Below, piece by piece: positions 8,576 to 18,000 of a DNA stretch of 64,000 nucleotides (its first letter is position 1; each line of letters begins with the position of its first letter). Made by a program: the position numbers and the translations under genes. Below the pieces are notes generated by a model. That model saw only the letters and a list, made by a program, of their open reading frames with translations, did not search any database and was not told where the DNA came from. Source of the stretch: Phycisphaeraceae bacterium (GTDB lineage Bacteria > Planctomycetota > Phycisphaerae > Phycisphaerales > UBA1924); NCBI GenBank assembly GCA_020639235.1, contig JACKHC010000001.1:1488001-1552000 (forward strand), written 5' to 3'.

Positions 8576-9982
8576 TTACTTGGGCTTGATGGGGGAGTTC
8601 GGGTCCTGCTCCGGCACCTGCGGGCGGTCTTCGAGCGCGGGGAGATCGGCGAAGGAGGGCACGGCGAGGATCGCGGGGGCGTTGATGGAGGCGTAGGTCC
8701 ACGCGACGCGGCCGGAGCGGGCCATGAGCTGCGCGTCGGCGGTGTAGCCGACGGTGATGCGGTCGAGGAGGCCGCCCTGGGCGTCGAGGAGATCGACCTT
8801 GGCCAGCGAGCGCATGTCGCCGGCGGCGATGTCGGCTTCGCCGGGCGTGTTGGCGAGGAAGCTGAGGAGTTCTTCGACGGGCGCGGACTGCGCTTCGCCG
8901 ATTGTGCCGTCGGAGCGGAGTTCGAACCATTCATCGAGGACGCGGCGGCGGCCGATGGCGGGTCCGGAGTCGGGCTGGATGACGATCATCCAGACATCCT
9001 CGGGGCGGACTGCGGTGGCGTTGGAGGCGAGGTAATGGCGCGCCGAGGTGGGGATGCTCGTGGTGAGATCGGAGTCTAGGACCATGACGAACGAGGGCGC
9101 GGCGTCGGGGGCGGCGTAGATGGAGGTGTTCTCGGTTGAGGCGGGGCCTCCGAGTCGGAGTTGGCGGGATTGCGTCTCGACACGGACCTTGCCGGCGTCG
9201 TCGATGATGCGCTGGTCGCGCTGGGAGGTGATGACCATCGCGGGGGCATCGAGTTGCATGATGTTGGAAGCGGGGAGCGCGGGGGGATCGACGAAGGCGG
9301 TGGCGCGGGCGTCGGCGATGGTCTGGAGGAGGCCGCGGACGGCCTGTTCATCGGCGCGTGCGCCGATGGGCGCGTGCATCTGCCATGCGCCGTCGACGCG
9401 GGCGAGTGAGATGGAGGCGTCGGGTGTTTCGACGGTGATGCGCGAGGCTTCGACGGGTCCCATGCCGGGCATGGCGCTTGCGACGCGCCAGGCGCGCGGG
9501 CCGGGGCGTGTGGCGGCGTCGAGGAGTTGGGCATCGATGATGACGGTTTTGTTGTCATCCGTGCGCGCGACGGAGCGGCCTCCGACGGTGTTGTTGGCGA
9601 TGGTGATGGAGCGGTTGGCGTTGTCGTTGAGCGAGACGGTGATGGTTGTGGTCTGCTCGCCGAGGGATGTGGAGGCGTCGGCGTCGGTCCCGGTGAGATT
9701 GGTGAGGGCGCGGAGGAGGTCGTTGGGCGCGTCGGGTCGGACGGGCCACTGGAGCGAGCCGGTGTCGTAGACCCAGCCGCCGGCGTCGGTGCGGCGGACG
9801 GTTGAGAGTTGTCCGTTGTTGTCGACGCGGATGGTTCTGATCTGCGCGGGGTCGAGTTGGAGGATGGGCGCGGGGCCGTTGGAGGATTTGGCGTTCTGCG
9901 GGCCGCCCTTGTTGAGCATGACGGCGATGCCGACGAGAACGGCGAAGACGATGATTGTGGTGACGAGCGCTTTGGTGGACAT
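8576..9982 (-). CDS. DUF4340-domain membrane-anchored protein, last gene of Gld-like ABC operon
   Basis: 468 residues with one N-terminal membrane segment (ALVTTIIVFAVLVGIAVML) and a large repetitive beta-rich extracytoplasmic part typical of DUF4340 (QIRTIRVDNNGQLSTVRR...GGWVYDTGSLQWPVRPDAPNDLLRAL). DUF4340 proteins are known to sit next to GldG-like ABC exporter components, as here, 33 bases after the GldG-like gene. Molecular function is not known; an accessory role in the exporter is inferred from context. Confidence 0.85.
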   Translation of the reverse strand: MSTKALVTTIIVFAVLVGIAVMLNKGGPQNAKSSNGPAPILQLDPAQIRTIRVDNNGQLSTVRRTDAGGWVYDTGSLQWPVRPDAPNDLLRALTNLTGTDADASTSLGEQTTTITVSLNDNANRSITIANNTVGGRSVARTDDNKTVIIDAQLLDAATRPGPRAWRVASAMPGMGPVEASRITVETPDASISLARVDGAWQMHAPIGARADEQAVRGLLQTIADARATAFVDPPALPASNIMQLDAPAMVITSQRDQRIIDDAGKVRVETQSRQLRLGGPASTENTSIYAAPDAAPSFVMVLDSDLTTSIPTSARHYLASNATAVRPEDVWMIVIQPDSGPAIGRRRVLDEWFELRSDGTIGEAQSAPVEELLSFLANTPGEADIAAGDMRSLAKVDLLDAQGGLLDRITVGYTADAQLMARSGRVAWTYASINAPAILAVPSFADLPALEDRPQVPEQDPNSPIKPK

Positions 9983-10015
9983 GATGGGTAGTGTACGGGA
10001 CGGTGGGGCCCGTGA

Positions 10016-12169
10016 TTACCCGCGCAGCACACGAACACCGATGCCCGTGATGAGGACGAGCGCCGGGAGTCCGGCGGCGAGGGCCCATCGGATGGCGGTG
10101 AGCTGGCTCTTGGACAGCGGCTTGATGCGGGCGATGTCGCGGACTCTGGGGGAGGGCGCGACGAGTTGGTCCTGCCCGGCGAGCCAGGCGATGGAGGACT
10201 CGAGGAGCGCGGCGTTGGCGGGGTAGGCGAGCACGCGGCGGCCTTCGACGGCGGCGGCGGCGTTGAGGTAGTAGTCCTCGAACCAGACGGGTGAGCCGAC
10301 AACGATGAGTCGCTGCATGCGGCCGGTGGAGCCGATTTTGTTGACCTGCGCTGAGACCGCGAGGGTCCAGTTGTCGGCGACGGCGTCGCGGTCGGGGTCG
10401 AGCGTGGGCGTCATGGGCGGGAGGACGGGCGAGATGGGTGATGCGCCGCGCCAGATGCGCCACTGGCTCTCGCCCCATGTGGTCGCGTTGTTGGGTGTGG
10501 TGACGATGGGCGACGTGGTGATGTTGGGCTGCGCGGCGGTGATGGTGATGGGCGTGGCCCAGGGGAGCTGGAGGGCGAGCCCGTTGATGGAAGCGCCGAT
10601 GGGGTTGTCGGTGTTGGCGGAGCGCGAGGTCTGGTAGGCGAGGAGCGCCTTGCCTTGGGACGCGTCGCGGACATCGACGAGCATGCGGCCGGTGTCGGCC
10701 TTGATGGCGAATCGCTCGAGGGTCTCGGCGATGGGGTCGGGCTCGCCGATGACGGGGAGTTCGGAGGGTTCGAGGGAGACGAGGACGGACTCGGATGAGT
10801 CGAGGAGTTCTCCGAGCGCGCGGGCGAGGCGGTCGGTGGCCATGGCGCGTTCGGCGGAAGCCATGCCGGTGGCGCTGCGCTGATCGGCCGCGGGTTGGAG
10901 CGGGAGGACCATCCAGACGACTGGGCGCGCGTTCTGGGGGTTGATGTCGAAGAGGGTGGGGCGGAGGGCGTCGTGGGTGACGCGCCACTCGGCGACATCG
11001 ACGCGCCGGAGTTGGAGGGACTCGATCATTCCCGCGATGCGGATGGCGGGTGAGTCGGGCGCGGGGCTGCGCTCGAGCATGGAAGCGGGGTAGGCGTGGA
11101 CGAGGACGACGATGGGGTTGTCCTCGATGTTCATGGAGCCGATGGCGGTGGCGACGAGTTCCTCGCCGACGAACAGGGCGGCGGCGCTGGTGGCGCCCTC
11201 GATGGCGGCGTTGGGCGGGAACATGGACTCGAAGTTGATGGCGGTGGCGCCGCGGGGCGAGAAGACGACGATGGCCTGCTGGCGCTGGAGGAGGCGCGCG
11301 ACGAGGAGGGGCTCGAGGGGTTTGAGTTGATCGAGGGGATCGAAGATCGCGGCTGCGCGGTCGCGGGTTTCTTCGCACGCAACGGTCATGGTTGTGATTC
11401 GGCGCGCAGCGTCGGGCGGGGCGTCGGCGGTTTGTTGATCGAGCCACTGCGCGGCCTGCGACATGGAGGACGAGAGCGCGGTGAGGACGGGCTCGAGCGC
11501 TGCGATGGCGCGGTCGGACTCGGGGATGACGGTGCCGGAGAATGCGGTTTGTGATGCGGCGGCGGCTTCATCGGCGGCGCGGATGAGCGCATCCTGCTGG
11601 ACGCGCCACGCGACGATGGCGCGCTGCCATTCGGCTGCGGAAGCGCTTGAGAGGTTTGCCTTGCCGGAGTCGAGTTCGTTGATGGTGGCCTGGAGTTCGG
11701 TCGCCAAAGCGCGGGACTGCGTGACGGCGGCTTCGAGCGCGCGGGTGTGCTGGGCGATGGGCGTTTGGGCGCCGGATGCGAGCCGCTGGATGACCTGCGC
11801 GAAGCCGTTGGTGGCGGGGTCTTTGGCGATGTCGATCCAGGTGACCGTGATCTTGTCGGAGGCGGCCCCGAAGAGGTCCATGAGGTCCTGGACGGGCGGG
11901 AGCGAGGCGCGGGTGGCGGGGTCGTTCATGTCCGCGTTGACGACGATCTCGATGGGTTCATCGAGCTGGGAGAGCATGCCGCGTGTGCGCTGCGAGAGGG
12001 TGTGCTCGCGGGTGGAGGTGAGGTCGATGCGGAATGAGCGGCGCTCGGCGATGGATGTGGCGATGAGCGCGGAGGCGAAGATGGTCGCGAGGATGACGAT
12101 GGAGGTGACGGCGTAGCGCGTGCGGCGGAAGAAGGAGTCGCCGGAGTTTGATGGTGGTCGGGTGGTCAT
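10016..12169 (-). CDS. GldG-like ABC-type uncharacterised transport protein
   Basis: 717 residues from the ATG at 12169, preceded by GGAGGTGGAG and overlapping the permease stop by ATGA. An N-terminal membrane helix (YAVTSIVILATIFASALIATS) is followed by RSFRIDLTSTREHTLSQRTRGMLSQLDEPIEIVV, a GldG-type opening. A long extracytoplasmic domain with an Ala-rich coiled segment follows (residues ~130-250). A C-terminal membrane helix (WALAAGLPALVLITGIGVRVLR) ends the protein. Known relatives form the non-canonical subunit of gliding/secretion ABC exporters. The ORF continues upstream in this frame only as antisense of other genes. Confidence 0.85.
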   Translation of the reverse strand: MTTRPPSNSGDSFFRRTRYAVTSIVILATIFASALIATSIAERRSFRIDLTSTREHTLSQRTRGMLSQLDEPIEIVVNADMNDPATRASLPPVQDLMDLFGAASDKITVTWIDIAKDPATNGFAQVIQRLASGAQTPIAQHTRALEAAVTQSRALATELQATINELDSGKANLSSASAAEWQRAIVAWRVQQDALIRAADEAAAASQTAFSGTVIPESDRAIAALEPVLTALSSSMSQAAQWLDQQTADAPPDAARRITTMTVACEETRDRAAAIFDPLDQLKPLEPLLVARLLQRQQAIVVFSPRGATAINFESMFPPNAAIEGATSAAALFVGEELVATAIGSMNIEDNPIVVLVHAYPASMLERSPAPDSPAIRIAGMIESLQLRRVDVAEWRVTHDALRPTLFDINPQNARPVVWMVLPLQPAADQRSATGMASAERAMATDRLARALGELLDSSESVLVSLEPSELPVIGEPDPIAETLERFAIKADTGRMLVDVRDASQGKALLAYQTSRSANTDNPIGASINGLALQLPWATPITITAAQPNITTSPIVTTPNNATTWGESQWRIWRGASPISPVLPPMTPTLDPDRDAVADNWTLAVSAQVNKIGSTGRMQRLIVVGSPVWFEDYYLNAAAAVEGRRVLAYPANAALLESSIAWLAGQDQLVAPSPRVRDIARIKPLSKSQLTAIRWALAAGLPALVLITGIGVRVLRG

Positions 12170-12882
12170 CTCCACCTCCGTGACTCGAGCGAGATGACGC
12201 CGACGGCGATGGCGAAGCAGGACCACGCGACGAAGAAGACGACGTGGCGGAGTTCGACGACGCCTTTGGCGAAGTCGCCGATGCGCGGGGCGAGTGAGGC
12301 GTAGCGGAGGGCGGCGCCGATACGGGGCGAGGCGCGGTCGGCGATTTGTGTGCCGAGGATATGGAGCGCGATGAAGAAGAAGAAGGTGGCGAGGAGCGCG
12401 ACGACCTGGCTCTGCGTGAAGGTTGAGATGACGAGGCCGACGGCGAGGTAGAGCATGCCGACCAGGATGAGCCCGGCGTAGCCGGCGAGGAGGGGGCCGT
12501 AATCGGGATCGGCGACGAGTTCGAGGACGCCGACATAGAGGAGCGTCGGGGCGAGCATGGTGATGAAGAAGGCGAGCGCGCCGAGGTACTTGGCGGGGAT
12601 GGCCTGCCACTCGGAGATGGGTGCGGCCATGAGGGGTTCGATGGTGCCGGTGCGGAGTTCTTCGGAGACGAGGCGCATGGAGATCGCGGGGGCGACGATG
12701 AGCAGGAGCCACTGGGAGATGGAGAAGAAGACGCGGAGGGAGGCGGGCTCGCCCGGGTTGATGGTGGCGAACGCGACCCAGAAGCCGGAGAGGAGGAGGT
12801 AGAGGGCGATGACGATCCAGCCGAGGGAGGTTCGGAAGTTGGAGGCGTATTCGCGGATCGCGATAGCGAGGAGGGCTGTCAT
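12166..12882 (-). CDS. ABC-2 type transporter permease (GldF-like)
   Basis: 238 residues from the ATG at 12882 (MTALLAIAIREY), translationally coupled to the ATPase gene by ATGA. Six hydrophobic segments are visible, beginning with LGWIVIALYLLLSGFWVAF. SEELRTGTIEPLMAAPISEWQAIPAKYLG is the typical ABC-2 cytoplasmic coupling loop. A longer frame exists but is antisense-like Arg/Pro-rich sequence, so I reject it. Forms an exporter with the flanking genes; the substrate is unknown. Confidence 0.9.
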   Translation of the reverse strand: MTALLAIAIREYASNFRTSLGWIVIALYLLLSGFWVAFATINPGEPASLRVFFSISQWLLLIVAPAISMRLVSEELRTGTIEPLMAAPISEWQAIPAKYLGALAFFITMLAPTLLYVGVLELVADPDYGPLLAGYAGLILVGMLYLAVGLVISTFTQSQVVALLATFFFFIALHILGTQIADRASPRIGAALRYASLAPRIGDFAKGVVELRHVVFFVAWSCFAIAVGVISLESRRWR

Positions 12883-13850
12883 GAATCGGCCCCCGGTTGC
12901 GTGCGCAGTTCGTCGGCGACTGCTTCGGTGATGCGGAGGTAGAGGCGCTCGAGGGAGGGGCGCTCGCGGGTGAGCTCGCGGATGGCGAGGTTGGCCTGCG
13001 CGCAGGCGCCGGCGATGGGTTCGCGCGGGTCCGCGTTGTTGTTGGCGGTGGCTTCGACTCGGGTCCATTGGCCGTCGGTGTCGATGGCCATTGCGGACGC
13101 GACGCCGGGGGCGGAGGCGATGACGGATCGGGCGCGCTCACGGTCGTTGGTTTTGAGTTCGACGATGATGCGCGCGGGTCCGGCGGCCTGATTGATGAGG
13201 GTTTCGGGTGACCCGTCGGCGCGGATGGTGCCGCCGGCGAAGACGAGGATTCGGTCGCAGGTCTTCTCGACCTCGGGGAGGATGTGGGAGACGATGAGCA
13301 TGGTGCGCTGGCCGGAGAGTTCGCGGACGAGTCGGCGTGTTTCGGCGATCTGCGAAGGATCGAGTCCGGTGGTGGGCTCATCGAGGACGAGGACTGGCGG
13401 GTTGTGGATGAGCGATGCGGCGAGGCCGAGTCGCTGGCGGTAGCCCTTGGAGAGTTGGCCGGCGCGTCTGGAGCGCATGTCGGTGAGCCAGCATCGTTCG
13501 ATGACGCGGGCGACGGCGGCGCGGCGGTGCTTGGCCGTGATGCCGTAGAGGGCCGCACGGAACCGGAGGTATTCGGTGACGCGCATCTCGGGGTAGATGG
13601 GGTTGTTCTCGGGGAGGTAGCCGAGGCGCTGGCGGACTCTGCGGGAGTGATCGACGCAATCGAGGTTGTCGACGGAGATGGAGCCTGAGGTGGGCGGCAT
13701 GGCTCCGACGAGCATTCGGATGGTGGTGGACTTGCCTGCGCCGTTGGGCCCGAGGATTCCCACGACCTGCCCTGTGGGGATATCGAAGGAGACGCCGCGG
13801 ACGGCGCGGACGTGGCCGAACGATTTGTGTACATCCCGGGCGACGATCAT
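12879..13850 (-). CDS. ABC transporter ATP-binding protein (GldA-like)
   Basis: 323 residues from the ATG at 13850 (MIVARDVHKSFG). Walker A GPNGAGKST, Q-loop LPENNPIY, signature LSKGYRQRLGLA, Walker B VLVLDEPTTGLD and the H-loop SHILPEVE are all intact. A C-terminal ~90-residue extension is typical of GldA/NatA-type ATPases. First gene of a minus-strand operon ATPase-permease-GldG-DUF4340 with 4-bp overlaps between the first three. Drives export; cargo unknown. Confidence 0.93.
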   Translation of the reverse strand: MIVARDVHKSFGHVRAVRGVSFDIPTGQVVGILGPNGAGKSTTIRMLVGAMPPTSGSISVDNLDCVDHSRRVRQRLGYLPENNPIYPEMRVTEYLRFRAALYGITAKHRRAAVARVIERCWLTDMRSRRAGQLSKGYRQRLGLAASLIHNPPVLVLDEPTTGLDPSQIAETRRLVRELSGQRTMLIVSHILPEVEKTCDRILVFAGGTIRADGSPETLINQAAGPARIIVELKTNDRERARSVIASAPGVASAMAIDTDGQWTRVEATANNNADPREPIAGACAQANLAIRELTRERPSLERLYLRITEAVADELRTQPGADS

Positions 13851-14061
13851 GGGGGCGTGGGGACCTCTGGGATCTCGTGTGTAAAGTGGATCATCGGCGA
13901 TCGTGCGGAGCGGGTCTGAATCGTCAAGGGGGCGTGGGCGGAACGCCGACGCTGAGACTGTACGCGCTCGGCCCGGGGCCCGGTTGCAAGACAGGCGATA
14001 GACTCTCTGACGTGTCCTGAGCATCCCGCGGCGGTTTGGTTCTGCGGGATGAAGAGTTCGT

Positions 14062-15747
14062 ATGCCCGATCGACTGCCGAAGTTGCTGATTGTGGAAGGC
14101 CTGCCGGTGATCCCGCGCGAGGTTGCTGACGCGCTGGCGGGTGTCTATCAGACACGGGGGACATCGCTCGCGGACACGAAGCGGTTTCTTGAGCGGCATC
14201 AGTGCGACGCGGTGATGATCGACCCGACGCACCTTGTGGGGCTGGGGCATGATCTTGAGGAGAGTCTGACGGCGACTCTGCTGGAGTCGATCGGCGCGGG
14301 GGCGTGCCTGGTGAGTCAGGAGGGGGAGGCGCTGTGGTCGAACGGTCGGTTCCGCGAGTTTGAGGAGGTGACGCAGCGGAAGGTGCTGCGGATGTGCGTG
14401 CGGGCGATCAGCGCGTTCCAGACGGCGGCGGCGCGATCCGATCCGAAGGCGCCGCGGGCGAAGCGTCGGGTGTTCCGCGGGGGCGGCGCGGGGCGCTCGC
14501 TGGAGGCGGTGATCTCGCCGGTGTTCTCGAGCAAGGGTGTGGATCGTGCGGCGGCGATTGTTCGGGATGTCTCCATTCGCGAGCGGATGCAGCGGAAGAT
14601 TGATGCGATCGATCTGGCGGGGCGCGAGCTGGTGAATATTCAGGAGGAGTCGGTTCGCGATATGCATGTGACGCAGCGATTGGCGCTGCTCGAGCAGAAG
14701 GTGGTGACATTCGCTCATGATCTCCTGAGTTTTGATCACTTTGCGATTCGGCTGCTGAATCGGAAGACGAATGAGCTCGAGATCGTGATGTCGCATGGTC
14801 TGCCGGAGGAGGCGAAGGCGATCATCCTGAAGGCCGAGCCGGAGGGGAACGGGATCAGCGGGCTGGTTGCGAGCACGGGGTCGTCTTACATCTGCCCGGT
14901 GGTGCAGGAGGACCCGCGGTATGTGACGGGGCTGGAGCGTGCGGGTTCGTCGCTGACGGTGCCGCTGACGATGTTTGATCGGGTGATCGGCGTGTTCAAT
15001 GTCGAGAGCGATCGCGAGCATGCGTTTACGGCGGCGGACCGGCAGTTCCTCGAGATCTTTGCGCGGTACCTGGCGATCGCGTTGCACTTCCTGAACCTGC
15101 TCGTGGTGGAGCGGTCGGCGACGCGGGAGGTCGCGACGGGGACTGTGGAGGGGGAGCTGCGCGAGCCGCTGAACGATCTGATGGTGGAGGTCGAGTGGTT
15201 GCGGGAGCAGGCGGGCGCGAACCCGGAGGCGCTCAAGCACATCCAGCGCATCACTGGGGATGTGGACTCGATTCGCAGGCGGATGAAGAACATTGCTCGC
15301 GGGCCGCAGACGCTGCTCGGCATCGAGGAGGCGCTGCAGCGTTCGGAGGTTGATCCGGCGCTGAAGGGCAAGCATGTGGTCGTGTCGGACAATGAGCCGG
15401 AGATCTCGGGGATCATCCGCGATGTGCTGTCGAAGCGTGGCGCGGATGTGACGACCTTTGATACGGGCGCGGCGGCGATCTCGGCGCTGGCGACGATCGC
15501 GCCGCCGCCGGACCTGGTGATCTCGGACATCAATCTGGGGGACCGCACGGGGTATGAGGTGTTTGCGGCGGCGAAGGATCGCGCCAAGCAGACCCCGGTG
15601 ATCCTGATGACGGGATTCGGGTACGACCCGCACCATTCGATTGTGCGCGCGAGCCAGGAGGGCCTGCAGAATGTGCTGTTCAAGCCGTTCCAGGTGGAGA
15701 AACTGATCGAAGAGGTGAAGCGGGCGCTCGGGGAAACGGCGGGGTGA
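14062..15747 (+). CDS. GAF-domain signalling protein with C-terminal receiver domain
   Basis: 561 residues, no membrane segment. The N-terminal ~180 residues look like a degenerate receiver/PAS part (LLIVEGLPVIPREV, ACLVSQEGEALWSNGRFREFEE). A GAF domain spans about 220-370 (FDHFAIRLLNRKTNELEIV ... SSLTVPLTMFDRVIGVFNVESD). A short helical segment follows that resembles a histidine-kinase dimerisation helix without the His box or any ATPase domain. The receiver domain (435-561) has phosphoacceptor Asp489 in VISDINLGD and Lys541 in LFKPF. Likely a response regulator that senses a small ligand; its partner kinase is not nearby. Confidence 0.75.
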   Translation: MPDRLPKLLIVEGLPVIPREVADALAGVYQTRGTSLADTKRFLERHQCDAVMIDPTHLVGLGHDLEESLTATLLESIGAGACLVSQEGEALWSNGRFREFEEVTQRKVLRMCVRAISAFQTAAARSDPKAPRAKRRVFRGGGAGRSLEAVISPVFSSKGVDRAAAIVRDVSIRERMQRKIDAIDLAGRELVNIQEESVRDMHVTQRLALLEQKVVTFAHDLLSFDHFAIRLLNRKTNELEIVMSHGLPEEAKAIILKAEPEGNGISGLVASTGSSYICPVVQEDPRYVTGLERAGSSLTVPLTMFDRVIGVFNVESDREHAFTAADRQFLEIFARYLAIALHFLNLLVVERSATREVATGTVEGELREPLNDLMVEVEWLREQAGANPEALKHIQRITGDVDSIRRRMKNIARGPQTLLGIEEALQRSEVDPALKGKHVVVSDNEPEISGIIRDVLSKRGADVTTFDTGAAAISALATIAPPPDLVISDINLGDRTGYEVFAAAKDRAKQTPVILMTGFGYDPHHSIVRASQEGLQNVLFKPFQVEKLIEEVKRALGETAG

Positions 15748-15750
15748 GCG

Positions 15751-16650
15751 TCAGGCGCGGTGCGCGACGAGGACGCGCGGCAGGCCTTCGAGGTCTTTGA
15801 GGATACGCGGGGCGCGGAGGTGGGGGCTCGCGGCGGCGCGCGAGAGGGCTTGTTGCTCGGTGCACGCCGCGATCTCGATCAGGAGCGTGCCGCCCGGGGC
15901 GAGGAGGTGGGGCGCTCGGTCGATCAGGGGATTGACGAACCGGAGGCCGTCGGCGCCGGCGCGGAGCGCGATGGTGGGCTCGTACTCCTTGACATTGGGT
16001 TCGACGGCGTCCCACTCGTGGTCCGGGATGTAGGGGGGATTGGATGCGATGTAGTGGAACGGGGCGGCGTCGGCGGGGATCGGCGCGAGCAGATCGCCCT
16101 GGAGGAACTCGATGCGGTCGGTGACGGCGTGGCGATGCGCGTTCTCATGCGCCAGTGCGAGCGCATCGGGGGAGATGTCGGTCGCGGTGATGTGCGCGCC
16201 CGCGAGGTTCTTTGCGAGGGCGATGGCGATGCACCCGGAGCCGGTGCAGATGTCGGCGACGCGGAGCGGTTCACTAACGGGGTTGTTGCGGGCGTGCTGG
16301 AGGATGGTTTCCACGATGGTTTCGGTGGCTGGCCGCGGGATGAGGGCGCGGCGGTCGGCGTGGAATGCGAGTGCGAAGAACCAGGCCTCGCCCACGAGGT
16401 ACTGGACGGGTTCGTGCTTGAGGGCGCGGGCCGCGAGGTCGCGGAGCGCTTCGCGTTCGTCGGATGAGGCGGGGCGGTCGGCCTGGGTGTAGAGGTGCAT
16501 GCGGTCGCAGCGGAGGACGTGGGTGAGGAGCATCTCGGCGCAGAGACGCGGGGAGTCGATGTTCTTGTCCGCCAGTGCGCCGGTGAGCCAGTCCAGGAGA
16601 CGCTTGGTCGTCCAGACCTGGTCGGGGGATGATTGAGCGGGCGGCGGCAT
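15751..16650 (-). CDS. prmC: peptide chain release factor N5-glutamine methyltransferase
   Basis: 299 residues. An N-terminal helical domain binds release factors in known PrmC. The sequence then shows IPRPATET (104-111; family IPRPETE), the SAM-binding ADICTGSGCIAIALA, ATDISPDALALA and the catalytic NPPY (204-207) in IASNPPYIPDHEW. Methylates the GGQ glutamine of RF1/RF2, increasing termination efficiency. Its stop lies only 3 bases from the stop of the convergent GAF/receiver gene. RF1 (prfA), often adjacent elsewhere, is not in the window. Confidence 0.94.
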   Translation of the reverse strand: MPPPAQSSPDQVWTTKRLLDWLTGALADKNIDSPRLCAEMLLTHVLRCDRMHLYTQADRPASSDEREALRDLAARALKHEPVQYLVGEAWFFALAFHADRRALIPRPATETIVETILQHARNNPVSEPLRVADICTGSGCIAIALAKNLAGAHITATDISPDALALAHENAHRHAVTDRIEFLQGDLLAPIPADAAPFHYIASNPPYIPDHEWDAVEPNVKEYEPTIALRAGADGLRFVNPLIDRAPHLLAPGGTLLIEIAACTEQQALSRAAASPHLRAPRILKDLEGLPRVLVAHRA

Positions 16651-16745
16651 CGGCGTGGAGTCTACACTTGGGGGCTGCGGGTGCGGGCTATGATTGCGGC
16701 CGGATCATGGCGGAATGTGAACATGGAGCGATTGGAGCGGAGTCG

Positions 16746-17219
16746 ATGGTGACGGATCGTGTGCGGGAGGCGATGGAAGTCGCGAGGCGTGAGCTCGAGG
16801 CGAGCGGCCGGTTTGACTCGGTGGTGATCGAGAGCGGGATGCTCGTGGCGCACGCGAGTGAGGCGCCGGAGGGCGCGTTCTATCGCGTAGAGGTTGATGC
16901 GGGCGGCGTGTTCGTGTCGTGGGTGAGCGCCGACCGGTACCTGAGCCAGTCGATCGAGCAGACGCTCGTGTACGGCGGCGATGATCTGGACGACATGATC
17001 GACGAGGAGTTGGTGGACACGGGGTACGAGGGGAAGAAGCTGGCGCCGATGCAGCACTACCGGAACGACGAGAAGTTGTTTGTGTTCCGGTCGCGGACGC
17101 CGATTGATGCTGCGAGTTGCGATGCGGCGCGCGCGGGTTCGAGTCTGGCGAAGTTCGTGCTGGCGTACGAGGCGGCGGTGGGGCAGTTGGGCGATATGTC
17201 GCCCGACGAGGAGGACTGA
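16746..17219 (+). CDS. hypothetical acidic protein upstream of lipB
   Basis: 157 residues from ATG 16746, which has GGAG 8-9 bases upstream; an earlier in-frame ATG at 16707 (170 residues) is possible. Acidic and soluble, with VTDRVREAMEVARRELEASGRFDSVVIESG at the start, FVSWVSADRYLSQSIEQTLVY in the middle and an Asp/Glu-rich end. No signal peptide or membrane helix. I do not recognise the family. It is followed 30 bases later by lipB on the same strand, so the two may be co-transcribed. Confidence 0.7.
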   Translation: MVTDRVREAMEVARRELEASGRFDSVVIESGMLVAHASEAPEGAFYRVEVDAGGVFVSWVSADRYLSQSIEQTLVYGGDDLDDMIDEELVDTGYEGKKLAPMQHYRNDEKLFVFRSRTPIDAASCDAARAGSSLAKFVLAYEAAVGQLGDMSPDEED

Positions 17220-17249
17220 GTTACGGGCGCGCGGGCGGCAGGCAACACG

Positions 17250-17948
17250 GTGCAAGTGCGCGATCTGGGGCGGATGGCGTACGGGCGCGCGTTCGATGTG
17301 CAGCGCGAGACGCACGGCGGGGTGCTGGCGGCGCGTGAGCGGGGGGATGAATGCGTCGGGACGGTTCTGCTTGTTGAGCATGATCCTGCGGTGATCACGG
17401 TGAGCCGGCGGCAGGGTGCGCGGGCGCACCTTGTCGCGGATGACGGGATGCTGTCGCGGGCGGGCGTCGAGGTGTGCGAGACGGATCGCGGGGGGGACAT
17501 CACCTATCACGGGCCGGGGCAGTTGGTCGTGTACCCGATCGTCGATCTGAATCGGTTGGGCGGCGGTGGGCTCGGACTGCACGGGTATATGCGCGCGCTC
17601 GAAGGGGCGGTTATGCGCGCGTGCGCAGCGTTCGGCGTGGAGACGCATCGCGAGAAGGGGATGACGGGTGTTTGGGTGGCGCCCGATGAGGCGCGGTCAC
17701 TGGAGCTGCGGAAGATCGCGGCGCTGGGCGTGCGCGTGCGGCGGTGGGTGACGATGCACGGGCTGGCGTTGAACGTGACGACGCGGCTTGAGCACTTCGG
17801 GTTGATCGTGCCGTGCGGGCTGACGGGGGTTGGCGTGACGAGTCTGGAGCGCGAGTTGGGCGCTGCGTGCCCGGCGATGCCGGAGGTGAAGCGGGTGCTG
17901 GTTGATGCGATGGCGGAGGAGTTGGGGGCGGTTGTCGGGGATGAATAG
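17250..17948 (+). CDS. lipB: lipoyl(octanoyl) transferase
   Basis: 232 residues from GTG 17250. RGGDITYHGPGQLVVYPIVDL is the substrate pocket signature. Lys155 in KIAALGVRVRRWVTMHG and Cys189 in IVPCGLTGVGVTSL are the catalytic pair of LipB. Transfers octanoate from acyl carrier protein to lipoyl domains of dehydrogenase complexes. lipA is not in the window. Convergent with the Skp-like gene. Confidence 0.96.
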   Translation: MQVRDLGRMAYGRAFDVQRETHGGVLAARERGDECVGTVLLVEHDPAVITVSRRQGARAHLVADDGMLSRAGVEVCETDRGGDITYHGPGQLVVYPIVDLNRLGGGGLGLHGYMRALEGAVMRACAAFGVETHREKGMTGVWVAPDEARSLELRKIAALGVRVRRWVTMHGLALNVTTRLEHFGLIVPCGLTGVGVTSLERELGAACPAMPEVKRVLVDAMAEELGAVVGDE

Positions 17949-17956
17949 GGAGACAC

Positions 17957-17977
17957 GGGCAAGTCAGGGTCTTGCCC
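17957..17977. other. inverted repeat between convergent genes
   Basis: GGGCAAG (17957-17963) and CTTGCCC (17971-17977) form a 7-bp stem with a 7-base loop between lipB and the Skp-like gene. No T-run follows on either strand, so termination is only a possibility. Confidence 0.35.
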
Positions 17978-18000
17978 ATGGCACACGAGACTTGCTGTGA

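Noticed and set aside
9555..11447. 630-codon minus-strand frame rich in Arg, His and Pro
   Set aside because: Alternative frame of the GldG-like and DUF4340 genes; no domain or start context.
12883..13834. Extension of the GldG-like frame upstream of its ATG
   Set aside because: This part is only an out-of-frame reading of the ATPase and permease genes. The ATG at 12169 has a ribosome site and the usual 4-base overlap.
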